DNA of 64,000 nucleotides from Dioscorea cayenensis subsp. rotundata (lineage: Eukaryota; Streptophyta; Magnoliopsida; Dioscoreales; Dioscoreaceae), in contig NC_052479.1 of NCBI RefSeq assembly GCF_009730915.1, positions 868,001 through 932,000 on the forward strand, read 5' to 3'. The notes below the pieces were generated by a model. That model had not been told where the DNA came from and made no database searches. It saw only the letters and a list, made by a program, of their open reading frames with translations. Below are positions 1 through 12,787 of the stretch, piece by piece. Both the position numbers and the translations under genes were made by a program. Position 1 is the first letter of the stretch; each line of letters begins with the position of its first letter.

Positions 1-2775
1 ATATAATTTTTGTAGCTTAATTCTTAACGATAAATTTTCAATCACAAAAAATAGAGATTTTCCCTTGCTATATAGCCTATGAAAATTTTCCCAAATTTCA
101 ATGACAAAATTGAAGTTGATGTTTATACAAATTTAAAGTTTTGTTATATATTTTTCATGAATGAGATATTTTTGTAATATATAATTTTGTAGGTAAATTT
201 TAATGATAAATTTTCAATAACAAAAGTAAAAGATTTCCCCTTATTATAGCCTATCAAAATTTTGCCAAATTTCGATGACAAATTTTAAATTGAAAGGTAA
301 AAAAATTTAAAGTTTTGTTTTCTAGAAAAGACAAACAATTTGCAATTTCTAATTTTTTACGCGATCAAAAATTTTTATTTTTATTAAAAAATCTATTTTT
401 TTGTTACATGTTTTTTTCGGTGTGAGATTTTTGTAATGTATAATTTTTTTAGGTTAATTTTTATTGATAAATTTTCATTCGCAGAAGTTAGAGATTTTCC
501 ATTATTATAGCTCATGAATATTTTCCAAATTTCGATGGCAAAATTGAAGGTTACATTTATACAAATTTAAAGTTTTGTTATATATTTTTTCAAAATGAGA
601 GATTTTTTCAATATATAATTTTTGTTGATTAAATTTTAATAATAAATTTTCAATCACAAAAGTTAGCGATCTTCCCTTACTATAGCTTATAAAAATTTTC
701 CCAAATTTCGATCAAAAAATTGAAGTTGACATGTATAAAAATTTAAAGTTCTGTTTTCTCATTAATATAAACTATTTGCAATTTCAATTTTTTTAGTATA
801 TATTTATTGAGAATTTGTGATTTTTGTAATATGTAATTTTTGTAGATTAATTTTCAATGATAAATTTTCAATCACAAAAGTTAGAGATTTTCATTTACTA
901 TAGCCTATGAAAATTTGCCCAAATTTCAATGACAAAATTGAAGTTGATGTTTATGCAAATTTAAAGTTTAGTTATATACTTTTTAAGAATCAGAGATTTT
1001 TGTAATATATAATTTTTGGAGGTTAATTTCTAATCATAAATTTTTAATCACAAAAGTTAGATATTTTCTCTTACTATAACCAATGAAAATTTCCCTAAAT
1101 TTTGTTCAGAAGATTTAAGTTGACAGGAATAAAAATTTACAGTTTTTTCCTTAAAAAAATAACTATTTGCAATTTCTAAGTTTTTACGCAATCAAAATTT
1201 TTTATTTTTATTTAAAAATATATTTTTTTGTTATATGTTTTTTCGACTGTGAGATTTTTGTAATATATTATTTTCGTAGGTTAATTTTTATTGATAAATT
1301 TTCATTCACAAAACTTAGAGATTTTCATTTACTATAGCCTATGAAAACTTTCCCAAATTTCGATTACAAAACTGAATTTGACACGTATAAAAATTTAACG
1401 TTTTGTTTTCTCATTAATATAAACTATTTGCAATTTCTATTTTTACACGATAAAAAGTTAATATTTCCAATTAAAAATCTATTTTTTTAGTAAATTTTTT
1501 TTGAGAATGTGAGATTTTTGTAATATATAATTTTTGTAGTGTAATTCTTAACGATAAATTTTCAATCACAAAAGTTAGAGATTTTCCCTTGCTATATAGT
1601 CTATGAAAATTTTCCCAAATTTCATTGACGAAATTGAAGTTGATGTTTATACAAATTTAAAGTTTGGTTATATATTTTTCAAGAATGAGATATTTTTGTA
1701 ATTTATAATTTTAATAGGTTAATTTTAATGATAAATTTTCAATAACAAGAGTAAAAGATTTCCCCTTACTAGAACCTATGAAAATTTTGCAAAATTTCGA
1801 TGACAAAATTTAAGTTGAAAGGTATAAAAATTTAAAGTTTTGTTTTCTAAAAAGATAAACAATTTTCAATTTCTAATTTTTTACACGATCAAAATTTTTA
1901 TTTCTATTTAAAAATCTTTTTTTTTGTTATATGTTTTTTCGGATGTGAGATTTTTTTAGGTTAATTTTTATTTATAAATTTTTAATCACAAAAGTTAGAG
2001 ATTTTCCATTATTATAATCTATGAACATATGCCGAAATTTCGATGACAAAATTGAAGTTGATAGTTATACAAATTTAAGTTTTGTTATATATTTTTTTAG
2101 AATGAGAAAGTTTTTTCAATATATAATTTTTGTTGGTTAAATTTTAATAATAAATTTTCAATCACAAAAGTTAGAGATCTTCCCTTATTATAGCTTATAA
2201 AAACTTTCTCAAATTTCGATTACAAAATTGAAGTTGACATGTATAAAAATTTAAAGTTTTGTTTTCTCGTTAATATAAACTATTTGCAATTTTTATTTTT
2301 TTTACACAATAAAAAGTTAATATTTTCATTTAAAAATCTATTTTTTTAGTATATATTTATTGAGAATTTGAGATTTTTTAAATATATAATTTTTGTAGAT
2401 TGATTTTTAATGATAAATTTTCAATCACAAAAAGTTAGGTATTTTACCTTGCTATAGCCTATGAAATTTTTTTTTCAAATTTCAATAACAAAATTAAAGT
2501 TGATGTTTATACAAATTGAAAGTTTTGTTATATATTTTTCAAGAATGAGATATTTTTGTAATATATAATTTTTGTAGGTTAATTTTAATGATAAATTTTC
2601 AATAACAAAAGTAAAAAATTTCAACTTATTAGAATCTATCAAAATTTCGCTAAATTTCGATAACAAAATTTAAGTTTAAAGGTATAAAAATTTAAAGTTT
2701 TGTTTTCTAAAAAGATAAACAATTTGCAATTTCCAATTTTTTACACGATCAAAAATTTTTATTTTTATTTAAAAA
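1..2775 (+). repeat. AT-rich satellite array with dimeric and higher-order periodicity
   Basis: A shared core (GATAAATTTTCAATCACAAA, with variants) recurs near 29, 206, 466, 640, 859, 1034, 1290, 1550, 1730, 1970, 2150, 2410 and 2590. Spacings alternate between about 175-180 bp and about 220-260 bp, so the basic unit is a short/long dimer near 435 bp. The copies at 29-240 and 1550-1770 are more alike than neighbours are, which gives a higher-order period near 1.5 kb. There is no coding potential; ORFs here are low-complexity AT. The array enters from outside the window. It could be pericentromeric or subtelomeric satellite, or a local tandem array; the sequence does not decide. Confidence 0.9.
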
Positions 2776-2789
2776 ATCTGTAGTTTTGT

Positions 2790-4511
2790 TGTTGAAAATT
2801 TGTCATTAAAATTAACCTACAAAAGTGTTATATTACAAAAATAATTCTTGAAAAAGAGCTGTAACAAACTCCCGAGGCTAACAGGCATCGGCACCAGCCT
2901 GACCGTGGTGAGACTGGAGTGGCAGGCAAAAACTCTGGCTTTGTGGCTATCATTAAAAATCAATCTACAAAAAGAAACCCTATATTTAAAAAATCTCAAG
3001 TCTCAATAAATATAACAAAAAATGAATTTTAGTGAGCATTGATGTTAGTAAGGGTGCCAGATCAGTTGCTCGGTGACAGGAGACAGGCACAGGACACATG
3101 CAGTGTCAGCTTCAGTTTATGATCGAGGGGCGGTTTGTGAGCTATGACAGGGGAGGATCTGGCTTTGGGTTGATGATGGTGACCAGGCGCGCTCGTTGGG
3201 CTGGGCTTGAGCAGGCTTGGGGTTGCAGCGGCATCGACTCGATTTTGATGTCGAGGCCTAAACTCATCATGGATATGATGGAAGATCTGACTTTATTGAT
3301 TGGAACTATGGTAGGTGTTTCCGTCTCACGTCAGGCTGTTTCTTTTTAAATGAAATAAGGGCCTGATCAGATATGGAATGGAATTGATTATCTTTAGTGA
3401 ACAGGTTGTGCTGACAGACACGATCGTCGAGAACTGCTGGGTACCATGGGTTCTGGTGAGGGAATCTTTGCCCGGAGCCAGTGAGGGTATCGTTAAGGTG
3501 ACAGTGGGCCCATGATTACAAGGCATTGTGAAATGTGACAGGCTGGGGCTGGGCGCGGCTCGGCTCGAACTGGGTCAGTGAGGCAGGGAAAATTTTCGCC
3601 AGACAGCAAGGGAAAATCTCTGGCTTTGTGAAAAGAACCCCATCGTTAGGCTCACTACAAAAATGCTGTTACAAAAATCTCACGTTCTCAAAGAACCCCG
3701 CTAAAAAGCATAGTTTTTCGGTGGAGGAAATGTTTATCGTGTAAATAGAAATTACTGAAATAGTATCGAGGAAAACAAACGTTGGGGTATGCGTCAGGGT
3801 CGGTTTTGTCGGAGACTGGGAGGCTATGGTGCGTGAGGTCTGAGTTCAATGGTTGTCGGCCAAAGATTGAACCTGCAGCTGTTACAAAATCTCACGGTCA
3901 GGCTGCTGTTTTCAAGGCTCTTTGTTGCAAATAAAGAAATAAGGTGCAGGTTAACGCTGGGGAATGCAAATGGTCACAGGGAAAAGACTGTGAGTCCCAT
4001 TCATGACTCCGGCTGGGCTGAACAGAGGTGGGGAGGGCCTGGGTGGATGTGGAGGGAGAGGAAATGTCTGGCAGTGATTAAGAGACATGGGTCCAGCTTC
4101 CAAATATGCTCATTACAAAATCTCGATTCTTTAAAAATATAACTAAACTTTAAATTCATAACATCAACTCGACGTCGTTGATTCAGACGGGTGCGGGCTA
4201 TAGTGATCTGGCACGGCCAGTTGATTGTCGTTGAGGCGTAATCTGCAAGGCCATGTTACACAGGTCTGGAGTTCTCGATGAAATGCTAAGGGTGGTGCAG
4301 GCTCGGACCCAGCAGTGGGAGGCAGAACCATGCATCGGCCTCGGGCACGATCGAGGCGGGGCGCCAGGCAGGAGATCATGGCTGGTGTTGTGGGGCTGAT
4401 CGGCAAGGCCCGCGAAAAATCTCGTTTGAAATATGAAACTTGTATCGTGTAACCTTCGGACTGCCATCCGGGGGGCCCCGGAGAAAATATTCATGACTAT
4501 AACGCCTGTTG
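2790..4511 (-). repeat. Inverted, G/C-shifted copy of the satellite (fold-back arm)
   Basis: Read as reverse complement, this stretch follows the satellite at about 2607 back to about 505 in order. 2790-2806 pairs with 2591-2607. 3010-3050 pairs with the block just upstream of 2350. 4449-4494 pairs specifically with 514-555, the only monomer having both GAAGGTTAC and ATGGCAAAA. Between well-kept anchors the plus strand shows many A or T positions replaced by G or C, mostly A to G. The arm is about 380 bp shorter than its partner. The ORFs here are by-products of the G/C shift. It abuts the assembly gap, and an assembly or read artefact is the leading explanation. Confidence 0.85.
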
Positions 4512-5511
4512 NNNNNNNNNNNNNNNNNNNNNNNNNNNNNNNNNNNNNNNNNNNNNNNNNNNNNNNNNNNNNNNNNNNNNNNNNNNNNNNNNNNNNNNNN
4601 NNNNNNNNNNNNNNNNNNNNNNNNNNNNNNNNNNNNNNNNNNNNNNNNNNNNNNNNNNNNNNNNNNNNNNNNNNNNNNNNNNNNNNNNNNNNNNNNNNNN
4701 NNNNNNNNNNNNNNNNNNNNNNNNNNNNNNNNNNNNNNNNNNNNNNNNNNNNNNNNNNNNNNNNNNNNNNNNNNNNNNNNNNNNNNNNNNNNNNNNNNNN
4801 NNNNNNNNNNNNNNNNNNNNNNNNNNNNNNNNNNNNNNNNNNNNNNNNNNNNNNNNNNNNNNNNNNNNNNNNNNNNNNNNNNNNNNNNNNNNNNNNNNNN
4901 NNNNNNNNNNNNNNNNNNNNNNNNNNNNNNNNNNNNNNNNNNNNNNNNNNNNNNNNNNNNNNNNNNNNNNNNNNNNNNNNNNNNNNNNNNNNNNNNNNNN
5001 NNNNNNNNNNNNNNNNNNNNNNNNNNNNNNNNNNNNNNNNNNNNNNNNNNNNNNNNNNNNNNNNNNNNNNNNNNNNNNNNNNNNNNNNNNNNNNNNNNNN
5101 NNNNNNNNNNNNNNNNNNNNNNNNNNNNNNNNNNNNNNNNNNNNNNNNNNNNNNNNNNNNNNNNNNNNNNNNNNNNNNNNNNNNNNNNNNNNNNNNNNNN
5201 NNNNNNNNNNNNNNNNNNNNNNNNNNNNNNNNNNNNNNNNNNNNNNNNNNNNNNNNNNNNNNNNNNNNNNNNNNNNNNNNNNNNNNNNNNNNNNNNNNNN
5301 NNNNNNNNNNNNNNNNNNNNNNNNNNNNNNNNNNNNNNNNNNNNNNNNNNNNNNNNNNNNNNNNNNNNNNNNNNNNNNNNNNNNNNNNNNNNNNNNNNNN
5401 NNNNNNNNNNNNNNNNNNNNNNNNNNNNNNNNNNNNNNNNNNNNNNNNNNNNNNNNNNNNNNNNNNNNNNNNNNNNNNNNNNNNNNNNNNNNNNNNNNNN
5501 NNNNNNNNNNN
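4512..5511. other. Assembly gap, exactly 1000 N
   Basis: An unbroken run of 1000 N. A round length like this is a placeholder for a gap of unknown size, so distances across it mean nothing. Any long ORF spanning it is an artefact. Confidence 0.99.
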
Positions 5512-5660
5512 CAAGATGAGGAGGAAGGAAGAGATATGTTATTTGGGTTTTGGATTTTTGGATGAGGAGGAAAGGAGGAGGTGGTGGAATCCGCATCCAC
5601 TGGGTGCAGAGAGAGAGAAGGAAAGGGAAGAGAGAGAAGAGGGATAAAGAGAAGAGGGTG
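5512..5660 (-). other. Possible 5' end of a minus-strand gene cut by the gap
   Basis: On the minus strand a CT-rich leader (about 5605-5660), like a plant 5' UTR, runs into an open frame that continues to the gap edge. The ATG at 5596 opens a Pro-rich frame. Another frame, rich in Ser and Pro (DADSTTSSFPPHPKIQ), is also open but has no ATG. Neither matches a family I recognise. Promoter-like elements lie upstream near 6200-6400. The case rests on composition only, and the region may simply be untranscribed. Confidence 0.25.
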
Positions 5661-5746
5661 AGGAGGGGCTATCTATCTTTCTCCTATCTTTTTTGTTGGT
5701 AGGTGACTTTAATATTATATGGAAGGGTGGTAGGGTTACCTGCTGC

Positions 5747-5793
5747 ACTGCTGCTGCTGCTGTGCTGATAGATAGATAGATGGTAGATAGATA
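5747..5793. repeat. Adjacent CTG and GATA microsatellites
   Basis: A short run of CTG triplets (about 5747-5765) is followed directly by GATA tetranucleotides (about 5767-5793). No coding frame uses them. Confidence 0.85.
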
Positions 5794-6214
5794 GAAGTGG
5801 ATGGGAGGGTTTCGTTGACTTCTGGCTTCTTTGGGTTTTATTGTAATTTCAAGCTATACTGTAATGTGTAAGGAGAGAGAGGAGAGCTAGTTATTTGGTG
5901 GATGGCTGCTTGTACTTGAAGGAAATCTCTGGAAAAGGTAGGTTTAGATAGATAGATGCACATAAAACCCTAATTTGTTATTCTCCTTATGTTTTGGTGA
6001 GGAATGTTGAAGAAGCACTTGGTGGTAATGTTGGACTCTTATTTCACGTTTTTATATTCTAGTAGATTTATCGTTGTTAGCCTGGCTTTTTATTTTTTTA
6101 TTTTTATTTTAATTTTAATTTGGTAGAAGTGCTTAGGGTGGTTTGTGTGAGAAAGGATTCAGGGCGTGGGACCCATCTTGTCAAATCACATTGTACAGGG
6201 CTGTCCCTGTGGCT

Positions 6215-6385
6215 GATGGGCCCGCCAACTGCCAGATTTGCCAAGTATGTTGATCAGGCTCAGAAGGGAGGGAAGGGACAATGGGCCCGGCCCAAAAGTT
6301 ACTCATTATTATAGACGGTCAAGATGTGTTCATCATCTGTCTGATATGATTGCTGGATGGACGGTGGATCCTCAGCCACGTGCAT
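6215..6385 (-). promoter_or_regulatory. Promoter-like cluster: GGGCCC/GGCCCA site II motifs and a G-box
   Basis: GGGCCC occurs at 6218-6223, TGGGCCCGGCCCA at 6282-6294 and CACGTG at 6377-6382. Site II (TGGGCC/GGCCCA) and G-box motifs are known plant proximal promoter elements. Their position fits the upstream region of the putative minus-strand gene cut by the gap. The direction is inferred. Nothing else is recognisable between 5800 and 6650. Confidence 0.35.
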
Positions 6386-6649
6386 TTATGTCCTACCTAA
6401 AGGTTCCCCAGGCACATGGATAGCTTGAGATGAGAGACTTCAAAATAAAATATCATTGTTCTCTGGAAATATTAAATAAAAATTTAAAAAAAAAAAAGGA
6501 AAAACATGAAATCGTAGCAAAACAAAATGCATGGCCTAAACTGATTTAGAAAGGCCATGACAGGATTCCTAAATGATAGTAAATAATAAAAACCCTGCGT
6601 GGGATAAGTATTAGAGATTTGAGGAAATAATATTAAGAACTATTTAGTC

Positions 6650-9600
6650 CAGCCTCTTCCAATCTGGGATAGCACCACCAGCACCTTGGCCTGAAGGGAC
6701 CATCCTCATCCCATTCCTCCGGCCATGTCAGCACCCAGCACCTTGGTACATCTTTTGCTATAATGCGGGTTGCAGGTTCCCTCTAGTTCCACCTTCATCT
6801 TACATCACATCGACTCATCAGCTGGCAGGCTGGTTGCTGTCCATTGGATAGCCCGTCGATGCTTTGTCCTCGATTTTCTTCTTGTCAACTTTTCATCAAA
6901 GTTTGGGGCGATCTTGCTCATCGCCAGTTGTATTTCACTTCTTAGGCGTAATTTCCAATGCGTTCTTCGACTGGGCACTTCTTCTTGTATCCCTCATCTC
7001 TTCAGGTTTGTACTTCCTCCATCCCCTGGAACCGCATCTTTTCAGTCTCCTCCTTTTAGGCCCTACCCTTATCATTGGTAATGGTGATCTGTTCTTTGTG
7101 TGGTCCTCCTCAGCCAGATGCGACCAGTTCGTGGCATCAATGCTTGAAACAGGCACACAGTCTGGGGCGCACCTCCTCTTGGAGCTAGTGGGATGCCAAG
7201 CTCAAATTTGCACCAGAAGATTGTTGTCTCTGGGTCTCGATCCTTTCACCTCATGGGCTGGATGGGGACCTGGGCGTTGTGGGTAGGTAGAAGACCCTGC
7301 TCCTTTGCCCAGGTACAAGAGACCGTGGTGTTCTTGGGTCAACACAGTCACTTGCTTCCCACCTCCAGCAGTTTCAGACCAGCCAGAGTGAGAGGGTGCT
7401 CAAGCGGGGTAGTCCTGCACCTTTTATTTCCCTCCACCCGCTCAAATGGCAGCCTAGACATGGCACCATAGGCAACTTAGAAACCTTCATCAGGTTGGTG
7501 CTGCCCACTGGTTCTTTTCCATTGAGAGAGTCCTGCAACAGCACAGACTTTAGGAGATCCTAGTAGACCACCAGCCCAGCACAGCAGCCAGGACAGTGCT
7601 CGCATCATCTTGGCATCCTCAGAGCACTTCTCCACTGGCTCCATGCTTCCTGAACAAGTCACATATTGGGACCTCCAGACAGCCTGGCCACTTGGTGATG
7701 GTGGTGTGAAATCAATTCCCTCATAGGAGATCAATCTCAGTAGGTAGTCTGTGCGGTGGATGAGGAATTCCTCTTGGCCCTCTAGGAAGTTATGACCTCT
7801 AAGGCTCTAGGGGTTTGCCACTGAAATTATCTTTCTTGCTTCCTCTTGAACTCCTGGACAAAATAGTTCACCATTCTATTTGTCAAAGAATCCTCTTAGA
7901 GATGGTGTCTCCATGGCCTTCACTCCAGAAATGCCCTCCTCAATGGCAGGGAGACATCAAGTACCACCACCGGGTCAAAGGAGTAGGAACATTTCACTTC
8001 ACACTGCTAGAAGACTTCTTATCAAGACCATGGCAATGCAGCAGCAGTTGCGGCTCATTGTTACGTGCATAACATTGGGACAACAATGGCACCCAGCATC
8101 CTTAGTTGCCTGGCGCTGGGAGTCCCATTCAGAGTAATAAGACAGTGACAACGGCATTTCTTGACGGATTGTTCCCAAGGTGCCTCAGCAATCTCTCTCC
8201 ATTTCAATGGCGGAGTTATAGAGGAGATCTCTTGGCTGCAAACTGTATCCTCCATATGACTACTGTAATCATGGGCTTATCACCCAGTCCAGAATAGCAG
8301 ATGGCCCAGAGCTTGATATCACACTTTGGGCAAACATCACTGAAACGCCGCCAATCAATCGCTTAGCATCTGGAAGGTATAAAAGATGAGTATGAGATGT
8401 TAACGCATTTTCAGCCTATCACAAAATCATTAGCAGTTAAAAGAAAATGAAAACCAAAATGTCCTGGTGATTTGATGGACAAGCTGACAACAGCCAAAGG
8501 AATTAGTCTACGATTAACACTACAGAAATATTCTAGGCGACAATTATAGAATCTATTATCAGTGAATACATTAATACTAGTCTTCTCGTACAATTATCAA
8601 TAGTATTCACCCACATGGTAAAACATAGACCAATCCAACCATCATCTATAAAATGCAATGGGCTAGGAACCAAAAGACTTTTAGTATTACCTGGATAGGA
8701 TATTTATAGTTGGATAAATCACAGCAATGCAGGACCGGCAGCATACTGCAAGCAAGCTTATTCATATTACAGCTATACTTAGGAGTCTATTGTAAGCAAA
8801 CCTTCAAGGGACTGGACTGCTACAATGCTCCAATGATGTTTGCTTATATAAAAGGCAAGGAAGAGATTGACTCAAATCAAAATAAGCATAGAAACTACTG
8901 ATACAGGAATCAAAGCCCACACAGTTAAAACATGCAACAAAGGTATTGGCAACCTGGAGGTTTCAAGGGATACAAATTACCATTTCGGATCAGTTGCCTT
9001 TTCCGTGCTTGGTTTAGATAAGAAGAAAACTATCTCCATTCATAAAACCAAATGGGCAAGTAAGAGGGTTCAACCATCGACTACACTATTATCAACATCA
9101 ACTAAAGAAATAACAATTTTACAAAATATACATGAGCATCAAGAAATGATACACAGTGAGATAACATTAAATCAGAACTCAGCACAAAATTGCCTACACC
9201 ATAAAAAGGACAATAAAATTTACATGAAATCCAGGAGAATACTAAAAGAAAAGAGTTAAATTTGAAGCCCTTTAGAATTCCGGCAGCAGGAAGACTAAAC
9301 AAATATTGGCATTCATGCGAGGCACCAAATCCCTATCCGGATTTAGAGACGAAACCTGTTTGTGATGCCTACATAGAAATACTTCCAGCTAACACAACTT
9401 ATATCAAAGATTAGATTACCAGAAAAGCATTATCATCTAGCCAAAATCAAAGCAACATCAAATTGAAAATTCTTATGCGTTTAAGGAGTATTTCAGCATG
9501 AATATACGGCTATCACCAGTTCCACCAATATGGCTAACAACTTCCAACAAACCACTGTGAAATAATAACAACAATAAATCAAGCACACATAGAGTGCATG

Positions 9601-10189
9601 CAAAATCATTTTGTGCATTCAGATTTAGAAATCCAAATGGCCCACCTTTATTAATCAATTAATTTTCACTAAAAACAAAAGCCTAAACAGTTCTAACGAC
9701 CATTTAAAAAACTACCAATCACCAACAGAATAGAAGCTTTGACACTAATCCAAATTAAGCATCAAGCATTCAAACATGCAAGATAGAAGCAAAATCTTTA
9801 TTGCGATAGAGCATCCCTAGATCCAATACAGCTACCAACAGCCTCAAAACTATCAAGAAAAGATCCACAGACATTACATACAAAAACAGATCATCAAACT
9901 CAACAACAGGAACACAACAAAGTCTAAAAGAACCTCAAGATCTAAGCAATAACAGATCCCAAACGAGATACTCACCGAAGACCAGTGTTGATAGGGTTCC
10001 TTGAAACTGGTTCTTCGCATCACTATTGAGCCGCTCAAAGTGTCAGTAGAAGGCGACGCTAGGACAGTGTGGTGCGGTTCCCTAGTCATTGGCGATGACA
10101 GTCTCAACGCGATCGTGCACCCAGACACCCGACACCAAATGCGGCTGGTGCAGGAATCAATGCCGATAGCTGGTCACTTCCTTGGCCAT
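6650..10189 (-). pseudogene. Degenerate cytosolic HSC70 pseudogene with its intron retained
   Basis: Colinear on the minus strand with the intact HSC70 at 53165-55889. Exon 1 is 9976-10189 and still begins ATGGCCAAGG. Exon 2 is 6650-8369 and still begins at the codon for the DAKRLIGRR block. The conserved intron (8370-9975) keeps GTGAG and AG ends, so this is a DNA-level duplicate, not a processed copy. Exon 1 has frameshifts, and a TAG replaces the Gln codon after the IAND motif. Exon 2 has many stops and indels but remains alignable from the ATPase domain to the region of the [11 protein letters not shown] tail. A TATA-like element lies at about 10289-10296. No functional product is expected. 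Confidence 0.9.
8370..9975 (-). other. Intron of the HSC70 pseudogene
   Basis: About 1.6 kb, compared with 754 bp in the intact paralogue. I see no recognisable gene or transposon in it; ORFs up to 130 codons have no family resemblance. The extra length could hide an old insertion, but no terminal repeats were found by eye. Confidence 0.7.
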
Positions 10190-12787
10190 TTTATGAGAAG
10201 GTTGGCGATCAGGAGCTAAGAGATGAGAAGAGAAGCACGGATCCCGCCCGCTGGGGTTTTGAGAGGAGGGAGAGAGACAGACGACAAGTTTATATAGAAG
10301 TTAGGGTTTCTAGAGCTTCTGGGGCCGTAAGATCACCACCTGATTTGAAACCGGCAGTTGATGATGGGCTTATTTTCTATGCGGATGAGTCACATAGGTT
10401 TTTAACTTTTTTTTTTTTGGCGACGTTGCCCTTGATTTGTGTACAGGATTCAGCGTGTCGTGCTTTGAGATTATTACAGCGCCAAAGATGTTTTGCGTGT
10501 TAAATAATTAACAACATTCGATTTCCGGTTAATCAGCTGTTCAAACAAATGATTAATTGATTGTTTTTATTTTAATTGTTTATTTATGAAAGAGGTCGAC
10601 TAACTACTTAGTGGAAGGCTTTTATATCAATGCTTAGACGAATCAGTGGTGATGTAAAAGCGAATGTCACGGTGATTTGGGTTTTAAATTTTAATTATAT
10701 ATATAGCATATATATATTACTATATATAATTAAAGAAATTTAAACTCAAATCATATAATATGAAAATTTAATATTTTATAAAGTTTTGGTATCTCATTTT
10801 AAACTAAATTTATAGTTTGTGGTTTTCCTTGTTATTCAAATGTAAAATAATAAATTGTGATAATTTACAATTCTGAATTCCCTTTAATTTTGTTTTAATT
10901 AAAATCACTAGGATTTAACGAGTCCTATGCAGGGGCTCTGCTAGGGCATGCGTGCACTAATAAAAGGTAAGTTTGATCACCACACACTACTCACCTTTCA
11001 AAACAGAGAATTGTATTCTTTAACCACTTTTAAAATGGGTATTACAAAAGTAACCTAATTTTAAGAAATATATCAAAAAAATTAAAAGGAAAGGACAAAT
11101 GGTAAAATGTACTTCACATTTTAATAACTATTAGGAGTCAATGGCTTTCTCCTTAATTTGCCTTCTACTATATTAGAAAAGTAAATATTTAGAATTATTT
11201 ATTGATTTAGAAAATTAGAGTTTTTATAGGGGTTTATTTACGAAAAAAAAAAAAATCCATAATACAGCTTTTATGGCAACTCTACATGTGACTGGGCCTT
11301 ATAACTCTATCATAGCTTAACTATAAACTATTATATTTTTATTATAAAATTTTTAAGTAATAAAATTAAGAAATATCAAATATTTTTTTAAATCTATTTA
11401 AATATTTTATTAAATAATCAGTTATTTTACTTAAATTAATTTTAACAGCTAGATCCTCAAATACTTGAAAATACTAATAGTTATTTAATGAGATGTCTCC
11501 ATGAATTCAATTTATATAATTATCACCGCTAATTTATATGAGGTAAATAATAAAAAATAAATATAATTTAGATTCAATGAGCGAGGTAATATTCGAGAAC
11601 TTATATTATGAACTTTCAACATGTCTTTGTTTCTGGCTGGAGTCTTTGGATAGTTTAATAAAATATGATGTTATCGACAAGCATCGACGTTTAACTAATA
11701 CGATATGAAACAAAGATGCAAAAACACCAGACGTTACCGTCAAAGATTAGCATCTATTGTCGTATCCGCAATTTAATGTCGAGAGACCAAGATATAGATT
11801 AATGTAGAAATAAAATACAAACATATGGATTTAATACTTAGAAACAAAACATGTATATGAAACAAAGACAATAAGGTTAGAGAAACATGGCAATTTCTAA
11901 TGAATGACCGTTTCAACAACTCTTAGTGAATGTTGTAGCAATTCAAGTAATTTCAAAGAGATAACCAAGAAATTGAGAGCAAAGTCTAGTAAGAATTGAA
12001 ATTTTTTCCAGCCCCAAATAGAGCTCTTCCATTCCACATCATTCGGTTTTCTTTTACTGGCTTTGGAGCCTTTGCAACCGGGATAAACAATGCAGTAGAC
12101 CCTTTCAGGCTGTATTTATCAAACACATCCTGTTTGAACAAATTGTTCCATCAATAGTTGACAACCCATTTTGTAATATATATGCAGAATCACAGCATTA
12201 TCTTCTCAGTAACTTTCCACTGTTTGAACCAGGTAGACAAGACAAAATCATGCTAGAGATACAAAAGTAAAGGAAAGGAAAGCCACCCAACGAACTTGTC
12301 TCAAGTATTGGAAGACAATTGGACATATTTCTCTCACTTTTTGACCAAAGACTCATCAACAACAACAACTTATTAAGGAACAACAGTAATAGCTAATGAT
12401 AATAATGTGATGTTTTAAGCATGAGAGATCTAATAGTTGGGAAGGATGGGAACTAGTGGTATTGCATAGCAGGGAGCTTGAATGGTGTCCTTTGTCTCTA
12501 TTTCCCAATAATAATAGTTATAAAGGAACCATCTTCATCTTTGCTTCCTTCACCATGTTTCTTGAACTCAATGCTTCTTCCATCAATGTTTTTCTGGCCT
12601 TCTCCTCTACATCTTTTAAGAACTTGAACTTTGGAGGAGAGACCTCAAACTAACCAAGTCATCTTGCTTGGAAGTTCAAAGAGAGTTAAGAGGCCATGTT
12701 GGTTGTATTAGTAGAGACAAGGGTTAATGGAGGTAGAAAGGAGGGAGAAGGAGGTTAGGAATGGAGTCTCAACAGGGAAAGCGTACA
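10190..12787. other. AT-rich intergenic region
   Basis: Apart from the pseudogene leader and TATA-like element near 10240-10320, this is AT-rich DNA with simple repeats such as the TATATA cluster near 10696-10730. No gene was recognised. The 12.2-12.7 kb part could be 3' UTR of the weak ORF ending at 12788. Confidence 0.6.

Noticed and set aside
1-2775. Regular spacing of a conserved core, considered as a CRISPR-like array
   Set aside because: Units are 175-260 bp, spacers are as conserved as cores, and the context is a plant genome. It is a satellite.
3098-4142. ORFs in the G/C-rich part before the gap
   Set aside because: The sequence is the inverted satellite with A/T replaced by G/C. 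The frames open up only because stop codons are AT-rich.
4198-5647. Several ORFs of 336-438 codons on both strands
   Set aside because: They consist almost wholly of N-derived unknown residues across the assembly gap.
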